DNA of 64,000 bases from the NCBI RefSeq assembly GCF_000422565.1, contig NZ_AUMA01000003.1, forward strand, positions 329,461 to 393,460. Reading direction: 5' to 3'. Made by a program: the position numbers and the translations under genes. Below, piece by piece: positions 8,280-17,190 of this stretch (position 1 is its first letter; each line of letters starts with the position of its first letter). The notes beneath the pieces are model-generated. The model worked only from the letters and a program-made list of their open reading frames with translations, was not told the DNA's origin and searched no databases. This stretch comes from Desulfovibrio aminophilus DSM 12254 (GTDB lineage Bacteria > Desulfobacterota > Desulfovibrionia > Desulfovibrionales > Desulfovibrionaceae).

Positions 8280-9422
8280 ATGGGAACCATCGCCAGAATC
8301 GAGGTCAAGGACGGCAATCCGGTGGCCGCGGTGCAAGAACTCTGCGTCCAGCTGCTGGGGGACGATGAGATCGCGGCCGTGCTCGTGCCTCGGCGTCTGC
8401 CCGGAACCAATGGGACCATGCCCGCGCTCATCACCGATCCGGCCGAGCTGCGGGACGCCGATCCCCTGGCTCCATCCTTCCGCATCAACGGAGCCCGCAT
8501 GTTGGCCCGGCTCACCCGGGGCGGCACGGATGGCGGCCTGGTGGCGGCTTTCCTGCGGCCTTGCGAGGTTCGGGCTTTCGTGGAGTTGTGCAAGCTGAAT
8601 CAGGGCAGCATGGAAAACGCCCTGATCATCAGCGCCGACTGTCCAGGGGCCTTTTCCAATGCGGATTATCCCACCTTCGCGGGAAATGGCGACGCGGCAG
8701 AGGCCGAGACGGACTTCCTGCGCGCCGAAGGACGGGGAAACTTCAACGGCGTGGAGATCGCGCGGGCCTGCGCGGTCTGCGATCATCCCTCGAGCGCGGA
8801 AGCCGACCTGTCCATCGGCATCTTCGGCCAGAGTCCGGATCAGGGTCTGCTGCTTCTGGCCAACACCCCCCGGGGCGAAGGATTTATGACCCGGCTGCAA
8901 TTGCCCGAGGTCGTCGACGACGGGGGGCGGAGCAAGGCTCTCGGAGAGCTGGTCGCCGAGCGGAGCGCCGCCCGCGACAGGATGTTCGAGGAGACGTCCG
9001 CCGCCACCTCGGACATGAACGGCCTGTCCACTTTCCTCGCGGCCTGCGTCAACTGCTACAACTGCCGGATGGCCTGCCCGGTCTGCTATTGCAAGGAGTG
9101 CGTCTTCCTCACCGACGTCTTCGACCACAAGCCCTGGCAGTACATCTCCTGGGCCCGTCAGCGCGGCAGCCTGAAGATGCCCACGGACACCGTCTTTTTC
9201 CACATCACCCGTCTGGCCCACATGAGCACCGCCTGCGTGGGGTGCGGGCAGTGCTCCAACGCCTGTCCCAACGGGGTACCGGTCATGGAGCTGTTCCGGA
9301 CCATCGCCGCCTCAACCCAACGTGCTTTCGAGTACGAGGCGGGCCGAAATCTCAATGAGCCCCCGCCGCTGTCGGTGTTCCGGGAGCGGGAATTCGCCGA
9401 GGTCACCGGAGGATTGGAGTAG
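8280..9422 (+). CDS. FrhB/FdhB-like iron-sulfur flavoprotein subunit
   Basis: 380 residues. The C-terminal half has the dense cysteine motif CVNCYNCRMACPVCYCKEC, characteristic of the coenzyme F420 hydrogenase/formate dehydrogenase beta-subunit family, and a later CVGCGQCSNACP cluster site. The N-terminal half carries FLRPCEVRAF and ADCPGAF blocks seen in that family. In methanogens such subunits exchange electrons with F420 and HdrA. Sulfate reducers of this group are not generally known to use F420, so here it may use another donor such as ferredoxin or NAD(P)H; that is inference. Tight operon context (25 bases after mvhD). Confidence 0.82.
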   Translation: MGTIARIEVKDGNPVAAVQELCVQLLGDDEIAAVLVPRRLPGTNGTMPALITDPAELRDADPLAPSFRINGARMLARLTRGGTDGGLVAAFLRPCEVRAFVELCKLNQGSMENALIISADCPGAFSNADYPTFAGNGDAAEAETDFLRAEGRGNFNGVEIARACAVCDHPSSAEADLSIGIFGQSPDQGLLLLANTPRGEGFMTRLQLPEVVDDGGRSKALGELVAERSAARDRMFEETSAATSDMNGLSTFLAACVNCYNCRMACPVCYCKECVFLTDVFDHKPWQYISWARQRGSLKMPTDTVFFHITRLAHMSTACVGCGQCSNACPNGVPVMELFRTIAASTQRAFEYEAGRNLNEPPPLSVFREREFAEVTGGLE

Positions 9423-9461
9423 CCCCCGTCGCGGGGGCCGTGTGGGACGCGGGAGGATCGC

Positions 9462-12400
9462 ATGAAGAAGGAATACGGAGCCCTGGTGGTTGGAGCCGGA
9501 ATCGGAGGCATCCGCGCAGCCCTGGACCTGGCCGAAACCGGGCACAAGGTGGCCCTCATCGACGCCCGGCCGAATCTGGGAGGAATCCTGACGCAGCTCG
9601 ATCTGCAATTCCCCACGGATGGATGCGGCATGTGCAAGATGCTTCCCCTGACGCAGCGCGACCAGTCGAGCCAGTATTGCCTGCGCAAGGGATTGTTCCA
9701 CAAGAACATCGACATCTTCCTGCACACCGAGTTGACTGCTCTGGAGGGCGATCCGGGCAAGTTTCACGCCAGCTTGAGTCGCCGCTCCACCTTCGTGGAC
9801 CCGGAACGTTGCGTGAGTTGCGGCATGTGCGCCGAGGTCTGCCCGGTGCGGGTGCCCAACGAGTTCAACGCCGGGCTGAACGAACGGGCGGCAGTCTATC
9901 TGCCCGTGCCGCACAACATCCCCAACCACTACGTGGTGGACCTGGACAGTTGCCAACGCTGCTGGCGTTGTCACGAGGCCTGCCCCACCGGGGCCATCGA
10001 CTTCCGTTCGGCCCAGCGCGCCGGATTTCATGTCCTGGTGGTCACGCCGGACGCGGCGGCCGGGGCGGAGCTGACGCAATGGCTCCAGGATCTGGATTTC
10101 CCCACGCGGGTGGAGGGCGCAAGCGAGACCGCCGTGGACCGACTCGGCGGCGGCGCGGACTGCGGCCTGTTGCTTTTGGATTTGGACCTGCCCGGCGGCG
10201 GGGCCGAGCGGACTCTGCGCCGCGCCCTGGAGTTGCGGCCAGGGCTGGCCGTGGTTCTGCTGGCCGCGCCTGGACACGAGGACGCGGCCGATGTCCTGCT
10301 CAAGCTCGGCGCACGCGACGTGCTGCGCAAGCCCCTGGTTCGGGAGACGGCGGTGCCCTGGCTGGACAAGCTCTTCATGCGCTTGGCTTCGGACCAGAGT
10401 CTGGAGCTGGAGGTTGGCGCGGTGATCCTGGCCGCCGGGTTCGAGTGCTTCAACCCGGCCACGGCCCCGGCCGGATGCGCCGACATTCTGGCCTACGGCT
10501 CGCATCCGGGCGTGCTCACCTCCGTGGAGTTCGAGCGCCTGTGCAGCTCCACCGGCCCCACCGGCGGCCGCATGCTCCGGCCCGGGGACGAGAAGCCCCT
10601 GCGCCGGATCGCCTGGCTCCAGTGCGTGGGATCACGGGATGTGAAGCGCAACGCGGACTTCTGCTCCTCCTTCTGCTGCATGATCTCCATCAAGGAAGCC
10701 ATGCTGGCCAAGAAGCTGTCGGGGGGCGAGGCCGAAACGGTCATTTTCTACATGGACATGCGTACGCCGGGGCGGGACTATCAGCGCTACCGCGACGAGG
10801 CCGAAACCTCGGGCGGGGTCCGTTTCGTGCCCGCCCGTCCGCATACCTTGCTGCCCGGACCGGACGGCGGCGTGCTGGTGGAATATTACGACTATTCCGG
10901 TGAATTGCGTTCGGAGGTCTTCGATGCCGTGGTTCTTGCCGTGGGCGCCAGACCGCCCCGTTCCATGGAGCGCTTGGCCTTGGCCGCCGGGGTCGAGGTC
11001 AACCCGTGGGGTTTCTGCGAAACGAAGCCCCTGGCCCCCAACCGCACGAGCCGACTGGGCGTGTTCGCGGCCGGAGCCTTCGGAGAGCCCAAGGACATTC
11101 GCGACTCCTTGATCCAGGCCGGAGCGGCGGCCATGGGAGCCTCGCGCATGATCCGCGTCTACCGCGGGCCGCGTGAGGAGGTGGTGGAGGAGGAGCCGGT
11201 CTACACCGATGTTTCCCGCCAGGAACCCCGGGTGCTCATGGCCATCTGCACGTCCTGTCCGACTCTGGAGCGCCGGGCGGACATGGCCGAGCTGCGGCGG
11301 CGCATGGAGTCCCTGCCCGGGGTGGCCCGGGTGGTCGAGGTGGCTTCCGCCTGCACACGCCAGGGCTGGGAGGCCATCAGGAACGAGGCCGCCGAGCTGC
11401 ACCCCAACCGGGTGCTCATTGGGGCCTGTCTGCCGTACGCCCACGTGCCGCGTCTGCGGGAGCTGGGCGAGGCGCTCGAACTCAACCCCGCGCTCATGGA
11501 CGTGGTGGACATCCACACCGCCGCATTCGCCGGGGGCAACGGGAATAAGTCCGCGCGGACAAACGAGACGGCCTCTCTGTTGGCCATGGCCGAGGCCAAG
11601 TTGCTGGGGGCGGATCCCTCGCCCCTGCCACAGGCCACGTCGGTTTCGCCCAATGCCCTGGTGGTGGGCGGCGGACTGGCGGGCATGACCGCCGCCATGG
11701 GCATCGCGGACCAGGGGTTCAAGGTCTTCCTGGTGGAAGAGGCCGAAGAGTTGGGCGGCATGGCCATGAACCTGCGCTACACTCTTGAGGGAGAAGATCC
11801 CGTCCGCTTCATGGAAGATCTGGTGGAGCAGGTGGAGAAGAACCCCAACATCCGCGTGCTCAAGGACTCCCGTGTGGTGCTCTCGCGCGGGCGGGCCGGA
11901 CGTTTCGTGACCGTCATCGCCACCGGCGAGGGCGTGGCCCACACCCTGCACCACGGAGCCACCATCCTGGCCACCGGCGGCCGGGAAGCCCGGGTCTACG
12001 AATACGGCAACAGGGTGCACAAGTGCGTGCTGACCCAGTTGGAGCTGGAGCAGCGTTTGGCCGATGGCGCGGTGGACGCCTCCGGGCTCGGCGGGGTCGC
12101 CATGATCCAGTGTTGGCGCTCGCGCGACGAGTCGCGCCGCTATTGCAGCCGGATTTGCTGCCTGAGCGCGCTGAAGAACATTCTCATGCTCAAGCGTCGC
12201 AATCCCGGCTTGCCCATCTACGTCTTCTACCGCGACATCATGAGCACGGGCTTCTCGGAGCACTTCTACACCGAGGCCCGGCGCGCCGGGGCCGTGTTCG
12301 TCCGCTACACCCTGGCGAACAAGCCGCGCGTGGAGTTCGAGGACCAGAGGCCGGTGATCACCGCCCTGGACCCCGTCCTGGGAGGTGAGATTCAGGTGCG

Positions 12401-12929
12401 GCCGGATCTGCTCGTGCTTTCCAGCGGCGTTGAGCCCAACGACGCCGCCGAGGTGGCCGAACTCTTCGGCGTGGGGCTGACCGAGGACGGCTTCTACCAG
12501 GAGGCCGAGACCAAGTGGCGGCCGGTGGACTTCCTCAAGCACGGCGTCTTCGCCTGCGGCCTGGCCCTTGGACCGGCCACCATGCGCGACACGCTCCTTT
12601 CGTCCAAGGCCGCCGCCCAGCGGGCCGTGCGCATTCTGAACGAGAAGCACCTCACTTGCGGCAACGTGGTGGCCGAGGTCCGCAACACCCTTTGCTCGCG
12701 CTGCGGCCGCTGCATCCCGGTCTGCCCGTATGGGGCGCGGTCCCTGGACCTGGAGCACGACGCCATCGTGGTGGACGACCTGCTCTGTCAGGGCTGCGGT
12801 TCGTGCATGGCGGTCTGTCCCAACAGCGCCACCGTGTTGCGCGGCTTCCGCGACGAGCAGGTCATGGCCGTGATCGACGCGGCCCTGGCCGGATCGTCCC
12901 AGTCCGCGGTCGTGAACACCGGACGGTGA
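9462..12929 (+). CDS. Tandem HdrA-HdrA fusion with an embedded receiver-like domain
   Basis: 1155 residues, nearly twice a normal HdrA. First half: FAD site VVGAGIGGIRAA (8-19), two ferredoxin motifs (C117-C127 and C164-C174), then a response-regulator-like domain at about 189-300 before the flavoprotein fold resumes (GAVILAAGFECFNP from 319; CVGSRD, FCCMISIKEA). Second half from about 587: an HdrA N-terminal-type domain (ICTSCPTLERRAD), a second FAD site VVGGGLAGMTAA (about 730), an altered CWRSRD, and a C-terminal 2x[4Fe-4S] ferredoxin from C1078. The receiver-like part keeps a candidate phospho-acceptor D240 (LLLLDLDLPG) and a lysine K290 (LRKPL) but only part of the acidic pocket. Starts 39 bases after the frhB-like gene. 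Confidence 0.88.
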   Translation: MKKEYGALVVGAGIGGIRAALDLAETGHKVALIDARPNLGGILTQLDLQFPTDGCGMCKMLPLTQRDQSSQYCLRKGLFHKNIDIFLHTELTALEGDPGKFHASLSRRSTFVDPERCVSCGMCAEVCPVRVPNEFNAGLNERAAVYLPVPHNIPNHYVVDLDSCQRCWRCHEACPTGAIDFRSAQRAGFHVLVVTPDAAAGAELTQWLQDLDFPTRVEGASETAVDRLGGGADCGLLLLDLDLPGGGAERTLRRALELRPGLAVVLLAAPGHEDAADVLLKLGARDVLRKPLVRETAVPWLDKLFMRLASDQSLELEVGAVILAAGFECFNPATAPAGCADILAYGSHPGVLTSVEFERLCSSTGPTGGRMLRPGDEKPLRRIAWLQCVGSRDVKRNADFCSSFCCMISIKEAMLAKKLSGGEAETVIFYMDMRTPGRDYQRYRDEAETSGGVRFVPARPHTLLPGPDGGVLVEYYDYSGELRSEVFDAVVLAVGARPPRSMERLALAAGVEVNPWGFCETKPLAPNRTSRLGVFAAGAFGEPKDIRDSLIQAGAAAMGASRMIRVYRGPREEVVEEEPVYTDVSRQEPRVLMAICTSCPTLERRADMAELRRRMESLPGVARVVEVASACTRQGWEAIRNEAAELHPNRVLIGACLPYAHVPRLRELGEALELNPALMDVVDIHTAAFAGGNGNKSARTNETASLLAMAEAKLLGADPSPLPQATSVSPNALVVGGGLAGMTAAMGIADQGFKVFLVEEAEELGGMAMNLRYTLEGEDPVRFMEDLVEQVEKNPNIRVLKDSRVVLSRGRAGRFVTVIATGEGVAHTLHHGATILATGGREARVYEYGNRVHKCVLTQLELEQRLADGAVDASGLGGVAMIQCWRSRDESRRYCSRICCLSALKNILMLKRRNPGLPIYVFYRDIMSTGFSEHFYTEARRAGAVFVRYTLANKPRVEFEDQRPVITALDPVLGGEIQVRPDLLVLSSGVEPNDAAEVAELFGVGLTEDGFYQEAETKWRPVDFLKHGVFACGLALGPATMRDTLLSSKAAAQRAVRILNEKHLTCGNVVAEVRNTLCSRCGRCIPVCPYGARSLDLEHDAIVVDDLLCQGCGSCMAVCPNSATVLRGFRDEQVMAVIDAALAGSSQSAVVNTGR

Positions 12930-12942
12930 AGGAGGACTCGCC

Positions 12943-13521
12943 ATGAACGAACGGACCGAAGCCGTTTCTCTGCCCGCGGCCGCGACCATCGCGGTCGACA
13001 TCACGGCCCTGGCGGAAATCCAGGACATGGTGCGGGCCTGCATGCAGTGCGGAACCTGCTCCGCCTCCTGCCCCAACGCCCCGGCCATGGACCGCACGCC
13101 CAGGAGTCTGTGGCGCATGCTCCTGCTGGGGCTCGTGGACGAGGTGCTGGAAAGCCGAACTTTCTGGCTCTGCTCGGCCTGCTACTCCTGCACGCTGCGC
13201 TGCCCGCGCGGCCTGCCCCTGACCGAGGCCATGGCCGCGCTGAAGCGCTTGGCCGCCACCGACGGCCGGGCCGCGGACCGCAAGCGCGGGCTCTTCTACG
13301 AGGACTTCATACGCAACGTGGAGAAGAACGGGCGGGTGCGCGAAACGGAACTCATGCTCCACTACTTCCTGGACATGCGCGATCCGCTCCTGCCCCTGGA
13401 CTACACCCCGCTCGGCCTGAAGCTCCTGCGCAAGGGCAAGCTGCGCCTGGGCGGAAGCGGACAGCGAGGCAGGCTCGGCCCGCTCTTCGCCAAGGTCCGT
13501 GAAATGGAGGCCCGGCCATGA
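12943..13521 (+). CDS. hdrC: HdrC-like 2x[4Fe-4S] subunit
   Basis: 192 residues. Two cluster motifs, CMQCGTCSASCP (about residues 30-41) and CSACYSCTLRCP (about 76-87), match HdrC, the small ferredoxin-like subunit that links HdrA to HdrB. The ribosome site AAGGAGG is 8 bases before the ATG. Its last codons overlap the hdrB start in an ATGA, which indicates translational coupling and a stable HdrBC pair. Soluble, with no membrane segment. Confidence 0.93.
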   Translation: MNERTEAVSLPAAATIAVDITALAEIQDMVRACMQCGTCSASCPNAPAMDRTPRSLWRMLLLGLVDEVLESRTFWLCSACYSCTLRCPRGLPLTEAMAALKRLAATDGRAADRKRGLFYEDFIRNVEKNGRVRETELMLHYFLDMRDPLLPLDYTPLGLKLLRKGKLRLGGSGQRGRLGPLFAKVREMEARP

Positions 13522-14405
13522 AGTACAGCTACTATCCCGGCTGCTCCCTGGAGAGCGGGGCGGTGGAGTACGACCTTTCCAGCCGCGAGGTGTTGCGTCT
13601 GCTCGGCGTGGAGCTGGCGGAAATTCCGGATTGGACCTGCTGCGGCGCGAGCGCCGTGGAGCCCGTGAGCCGCCTGCTGACCCTGGCCCTGCCGGCCCGC
13701 AATCTGGCCCTGGCCGAGCGCGAGGCTCCGGACGCGGACATGCTCGTGCCGTGCAGCGCCTGCTACCTGAACCACATGCGCGTGGAGCGGGAATGCGAGG
13801 CGGACCGCAAACTCGCGGCCAGGGTCAACGAGGCCCTCTCCGCCGAGGGACTGAGCCGCTCAGGCACGGTGCGGGTCCGCCACCTCCTGGACGTGCTCGC
13901 CCGGGACGTGGGCCCGGAGCGGGTGGGCCAGGCCGTGGTCCGCCGCCTGGAGGGGCTGACCGTGGCGCCTTATTACGGCTGTCAGGTGCTGCGACCCTAT
14001 CCGCTGTTCGACGATCCGGAACGTCCGGCCTCGATGGAGCCCCTGCTCAAGGCCTTGGGGGTCGAGGTCTTGGACTGGGACATGGGCGGCCGCTGCTGTG
14101 GAGCCTCGCTCATGGCCACCAAGCGCGCGGCGGCACTGGCCCTGGTGTCCGCCATCCTGGACGCGGCATCTGAGGCGGATCTCATCGTCACGGTCTGCCC
14201 CATGTGCCAGATGAACCTGGAGGCCTACCAGAAGGAGGCCATCCGCTCCGGCGGCAGGGGACGCCCGGTGTCGGTGCTCTATCTGCCTCAGCTCATGGGC
14301 CTGGCGCTGGGTCTTTCGGAAGACGACGTGTTGTTGGGCAAGAACATGGCGGTCACGGACGCTCTGCGCGGCAAGCTGCGCGCGCCCGCGGCCGCGACGG
14401 TCTGA
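13518..14405 (+). CDS. hdrB: HdrB-like CCG-domain catalytic subunit
   Basis: 295 residues with two complete CCG domains: the first has YYPGCSLES, TCCGAS and PCSACYLN; the second has YYGCQVLRP, RCCGAS and VCPMCQMN. In HdrB these bind the two noncubane [4Fe-4S] clusters that cleave a disulfide substrate. The physiological disulfide is unknown in bacteria lacking CoM/CoB. It is coupled to hdrC by ATGA overlap and completes an HdrABC set. Confidence 0.94.
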   Translation: MKYSYYPGCSLESGAVEYDLSSREVLRLLGVELAEIPDWTCCGASAVEPVSRLLTLALPARNLALAEREAPDADMLVPCSACYLNHMRVERECEADRKLAARVNEALSAEGLSRSGTVRVRHLLDVLARDVGPERVGQAVVRRLEGLTVAPYYGCQVLRPYPLFDDPERPASMEPLLKALGVEVLDWDMGGRCCGASLMATKRAAALALVSAILDAASEADLIVTVCPMCQMNLEAYQKEAIRSGGRGRPVSVLYLPQLMGLALGLSEDDVLLGKNMAVTDALRGKLRAPAAATV

Positions 14406-14436
14406 GGTCACGGAACCCCAACAGGAGGGTGAGGAT

Positions 14437-15387
14437 ATGTTCAAGGACATCCTTTTGGCGATCACGCCGTCGGAATTGTGCGACTGTGCGGCTGACGCGG
14501 CCTTCCACTTCGCGCAGCGGTTCGAGTCCCGCCTGGTCGTGGTGCATGTCTGTGGCATGGTCCAGGGCTGGGGCGAGATGGAGTTCCTGGAGTCTTCCGG
14601 CGAGGTCGGCCGGATCAAGGCCTCGGTGGAGGAATACTACAAGGACAAGCTCAAGGGGCTTGAGAACTACGAGATCAAGGTGGTGCCCGGCGTGCCTCAC
14701 GCCGAGATTCTGCGCATCGCCCGCAAGATGAACTCCGACCTCATCGTCATGGGGCCGCACACCAAGGAATACGCGGAGTTGCGTTCCCGCCAGTGGGGCA
14801 TGGCCGGCAGCACCCTGGAGCAGGTCAGCCAGAAGTCGCGTTGTCCGGTCATGATCGTGGCCAAGTCCACGCCTTACGGCGAACACAATTTCATGAACAT
14901 CGTCGCCGCCACGGACTTCTCCGAGCAGGCCGATTGCGCGGTCTTCTACGGCGGCCAGATCGCCCGGCATTACAAGGCCGGTCTCTCGGTCTTCCACTGC
15001 GTGGACGCGGGCGGAGAGTCTGGTCGGGTTTCGTTGAGCCAGGAGGAGATCCGCCGCTCCATCGAGACGGCCAAGACCGCTCTTGAGGACCGGTACGGAG
15101 ACAAGCTCCGGGGCATCAAGAATTGCTCCTTCGACGCCTGGGAGGGAATGCCCGCCATGGAGATCCTCAAGCTGGCGCGGATGCGCGAGGCCGATCTCAT
15201 CCTCATGGCCCACCATACCCGTGAAACCGATCCCGAGAAGGCCTTCCTGGGATCCACCGTGGTCCAAGTGGCCCTCAACGCCACCTGTCCGACCATGAGC
15301 GTGAACCGTCATTTCGACCTGCGCTGCGGTCTGATGTACGACCAGGGCGGCGAAGTGGTCTCGGAAACCGGTATGGCCGCCGTCTAG
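14437..15387 (+). CDS. Tandem universal stress protein (UspA-UspA)
   Basis: 316 residues forming two Usp domains (about 1-146 and 150-300). Each begins with a KDILLAIT- or MNIVAATDFSE-type beta strand and ends with an ATP-loop remnant; the first keeps GPHTKEY followed by GMAGSTLEQV, close to the G-2x-G-9x-G-S/T nucleotide signature, the second has FLGSTVVQVA. Usp proteins of this type bind ATP and act as stress or energy sensors. Its place inside an Hdr operon, between hdrB and a receiver protein, suggests it monitors or modulates the complex; that role is inference. Confidence 0.9.
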   Translation: MFKDILLAITPSELCDCAADAAFHFAQRFESRLVVVHVCGMVQGWGEMEFLESSGEVGRIKASVEEYYKDKLKGLENYEIKVVPGVPHAEILRIARKMNSDLIVMGPHTKEYAELRSRQWGMAGSTLEQVSQKSRCPVMIVAKSTPYGEHNFMNIVAATDFSEQADCAVFYGGQIARHYKAGLSVFHCVDAGGESGRVSLSQEEIRRSIETAKTALEDRYGDKLRGIKNCSFDAWEGMPAMEILKLARMREADLILMAHHTRETDPEKAFLGSTVVQVALNATCPTMSVNRHFDLRCGLMYDQGGEVVSETGMAAV

Positions 15388-15403
15388 CCCGGGAAGGAAT
15401 GCC

Positions 15404-15793
15404 ATGAACGAACTGATCAGGGTGCTGGTGGTGGACGACGACGCGCGTTTCGCCGGCAATATGGCCAAGCTCCTGGAGGCATACGGCCTCTTCGCCGACA
15501 CGGTGAACAGCGGTGAGGAGGCCGTGAAGACCTTGGGCCGGGACGCCTACGACGTGGTGCTCCTGGACATGCGTCTGCCCGGGCTCACCGGTACGGCCAC
15601 CCTGGAGCGTCTGGGCGAGGCCCGGGTCGGGGCCAGGATCATCGTGGTCACGGGGCACGCCTCGCCGGACGACGCGGCCGAGTTCCTTCGGCTGGGGGCT
15701 TTCGACTACCTGCTCAAGCCCTGCAAGACGGAGAAGCTCCTGGAGGTGATCCGCAGGGCCCACGGAAGCAGGACCGGGGCGACGGTCGGCTAG
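15404..15793 (+). CDS. Stand-alone receiver domain protein
   Basis: 129 residues, a single receiver domain with no output domain. The acidic pocket DDD (11-13), phospho-acceptor D55 in VVLLDMRLPG, the conserved T/G at VVTGHAS and K105 in YLLKPCK are all present, so phosphorylation is likely. It starts 16 bases after the Usp gene and precedes the selenoprotein gene by 28 bases. A kinase could be the hybrid kinase at 3547-5490. Output must come from protein-protein contact, possibly with the Hdr proteins encoded around it. Confidence 0.92.
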   Translation: MNELIRVLVVDDDARFAGNMAKLLEAYGLFADTVNSGEEAVKTLGRDAYDVVLLDMRLPGLTGTATLERLGEARVGARIIVVTGHASPDDAAEFLRLGAFDYLLKPCKTEKLLEVIRRAHGSRTGATVG

Positions 15794-15821
15794 CGCCCGG
15801 CGCGGCCAAGGAGGGAATGCC

Positions 15822-17117
15822 ATGGGAGAGACAATGACGACGCTGACGCCCAGGACCAGCGAATTCCTGGGCAAGGTCATGAACCTGATGCCGGAAGGCG
15901 GAAACCTGTCCATGTGTCTGACCTGTGGTGCCTGCGCTGCAGGGTGTCCAGCGTCGGGCCTGCACGACATGGACCCGCGCAAGTTTCTTCGGCTGTGCGC
16001 CCTGGGACAGGATGAAATCGTGCTCTCCACCCCCTGGGTCTGGATGTGCACCATGTGCCAGCGATGCGTTTACGCTTGTCCCATGCGCATCGACATTCCG
16101 CGTCTGATTTACGAGGCGCGTTCTTCGTGGCCCAGGGAGAACCGGCCCAAGGGCATCCGGGGTTCCTGCGACCAGGCGCTGAACACGGAAGGCAATTCGG
16201 CCATGGGGGCGAGAAGCGAGGACTTCAAGTTCGTGGTCGAGGACATCCTGCAGGAGGTCAAGGAGTCGCAGCCCGGCTGGGAGGATCTTTCCGTTTCCTT
16301 CAATCGCCAGGGCGCGGAGTATTTCCTGAACCAGAACTCCCGCGAACCCGTGACCGAGCCGGACGAGATGGTCCCGCTGTGGAAAATCCTGCACACCACG
16401 CAATGTGATTGGACCTATGGAACATTGGGCTGGGCCGCCGAGAACTACTGCATGTTCCTGGCCGACGACAAGGCCTGGGAAACGATCGTGCGCAACAAGG
16501 TCCGGGCTGTGGAGGAGCTGGGATGCCGCTATTGGCTGAACACGGAGTGAGGGCACGAGATGTACGCAATCCGGTCCGGATTGCAGAAGTTCGGCATCAC
16601 CCCCAAGTTCGAGATCGAGAGCATCATCCGCCTGTATGCCCGTTGGATACGGGAAGGGAAGCTGAAGGTCAGTTCCGACTGGAACCGGGATATTGGAGTA
16701 ACCTTTACGGTCCAGGATCCCTGCCAGCTCGTGCGCAAGTCCTTCGGCGACCCGGTGGCCGAGGATCTGCGGTTCGTGGTCAAGTCCGTGGTCGGCGAGG
16801 AGCACTTCATCGAGATGTACCCCAACCGTTCCAACAATTATTGCTGCGGCGGCGGGGGCGGCTATCTCCAATCCGGCTTCACCGCCGAGAGGAGAGCCTA
16901 TGGGGAAAGGAAGTTGCGACAGATTCTGAACACCGGCGCGGACTATTGCATTGCTCCGTGCCACAACTGCCATTCACAGATTCACGATCTCTCCGAACAT
17001 TCAGGCAAGCATTTTCCGGTGGTTCACCTTTGGACCCTTATCTGCTTGTCCATGGGGTGTCTTGGAGAGAACGAGCGCAGCTATCTGGGCGAAGACCTGG
17101 CCGGCGTGGGGCTATGA
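15822..17117 (+). CDS. Selenocysteine-containing HdrD-like (HdrC-HdrB fusion) protein, read through TGA
   Basis: One 431-residue protein if the TGA at 16548-16550 is read as selenocysteine (residue 243). The two open stretches on either side are in the same frame with no other stop. The N-terminal part has two [4Fe-4S] motifs, CLTCGACAAGCP and CTMCQRCVYACP; the part after the TGA has the CCG elements DPCQLVRK, NYCCGGGGG and PCHNC. Across the TGA the protein reads NTE-U-GHEMYAIRSG, which aligns without gaps to PD-C-GGGSYGCRTG in the next gene, so U replaces a cysteine. A SECIS-like hairpin follows and selC is in the window. Related families are HdrD, TmcB, HmcF and DsrK. The alternative, a nonsense mutation, is less likely given the intact downstream half. 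Confidence 0.87.
16548..16550 (+). other. In-frame TGA predicted to encode selenocysteine
   Basis: The codon sits where the paralogue at 17191-18504 has a TGT cysteine (its residue 235). Flanking residues match family positions (acidic residue before, glycine after). In CCG proteins this is the first cysteine of the late motif of the first CCG half, a likely cluster ligand or active-site residue. Confidence 0.82.
16566..16584 (+). promoter_or_regulatory. Candidate bacterial SECIS hairpin
   Basis: Perfect 7-bp stem GCAATCC/GGATTGC closing the five-base loop GGTCC, starting 16 bases after the TGA; the loop G lies 23 bases from the codon. Bacterial SECIS elements lie in the coding sequence just after UGA and present a G(G)U in a small apical loop, as in E. 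coli fdhF. Seen directly; function inferred. Confidence 0.78.
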
Positions 17118-17190
17118 CGCGTTGCGGGGCGCGTCCGGCCTCCGGGCCGGGCGCCCCCGCGACGACGCCCCGCAGCGAGTGAGGTTCGCC

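Noticed and set aside
5624..8593. 989-residue open frame on the minus strand across hdrA and its neighbours
   Set aside because: It is antisense to well-supported Hdr genes, is rich in His, Gly and Ala in the way high-GC shadow frames are, and has no recognisable motif.
10632..13118. 828-residue minus-strand open frame across the tandem HdrA gene
   Set aside because: Antisense shadow with no domain features; the plus-strand frame has multiple FAD and cluster motifs.
15822..16550. Two separate truncated genes at 15822-16550 and 16560-17117
   Set aside because: They are in the same frame, separated only by one TGA and three codons, align as one protein to the adjacent paralogue, and the TGA replaces a cysteine codon with a SECIS-like hairpin after it.
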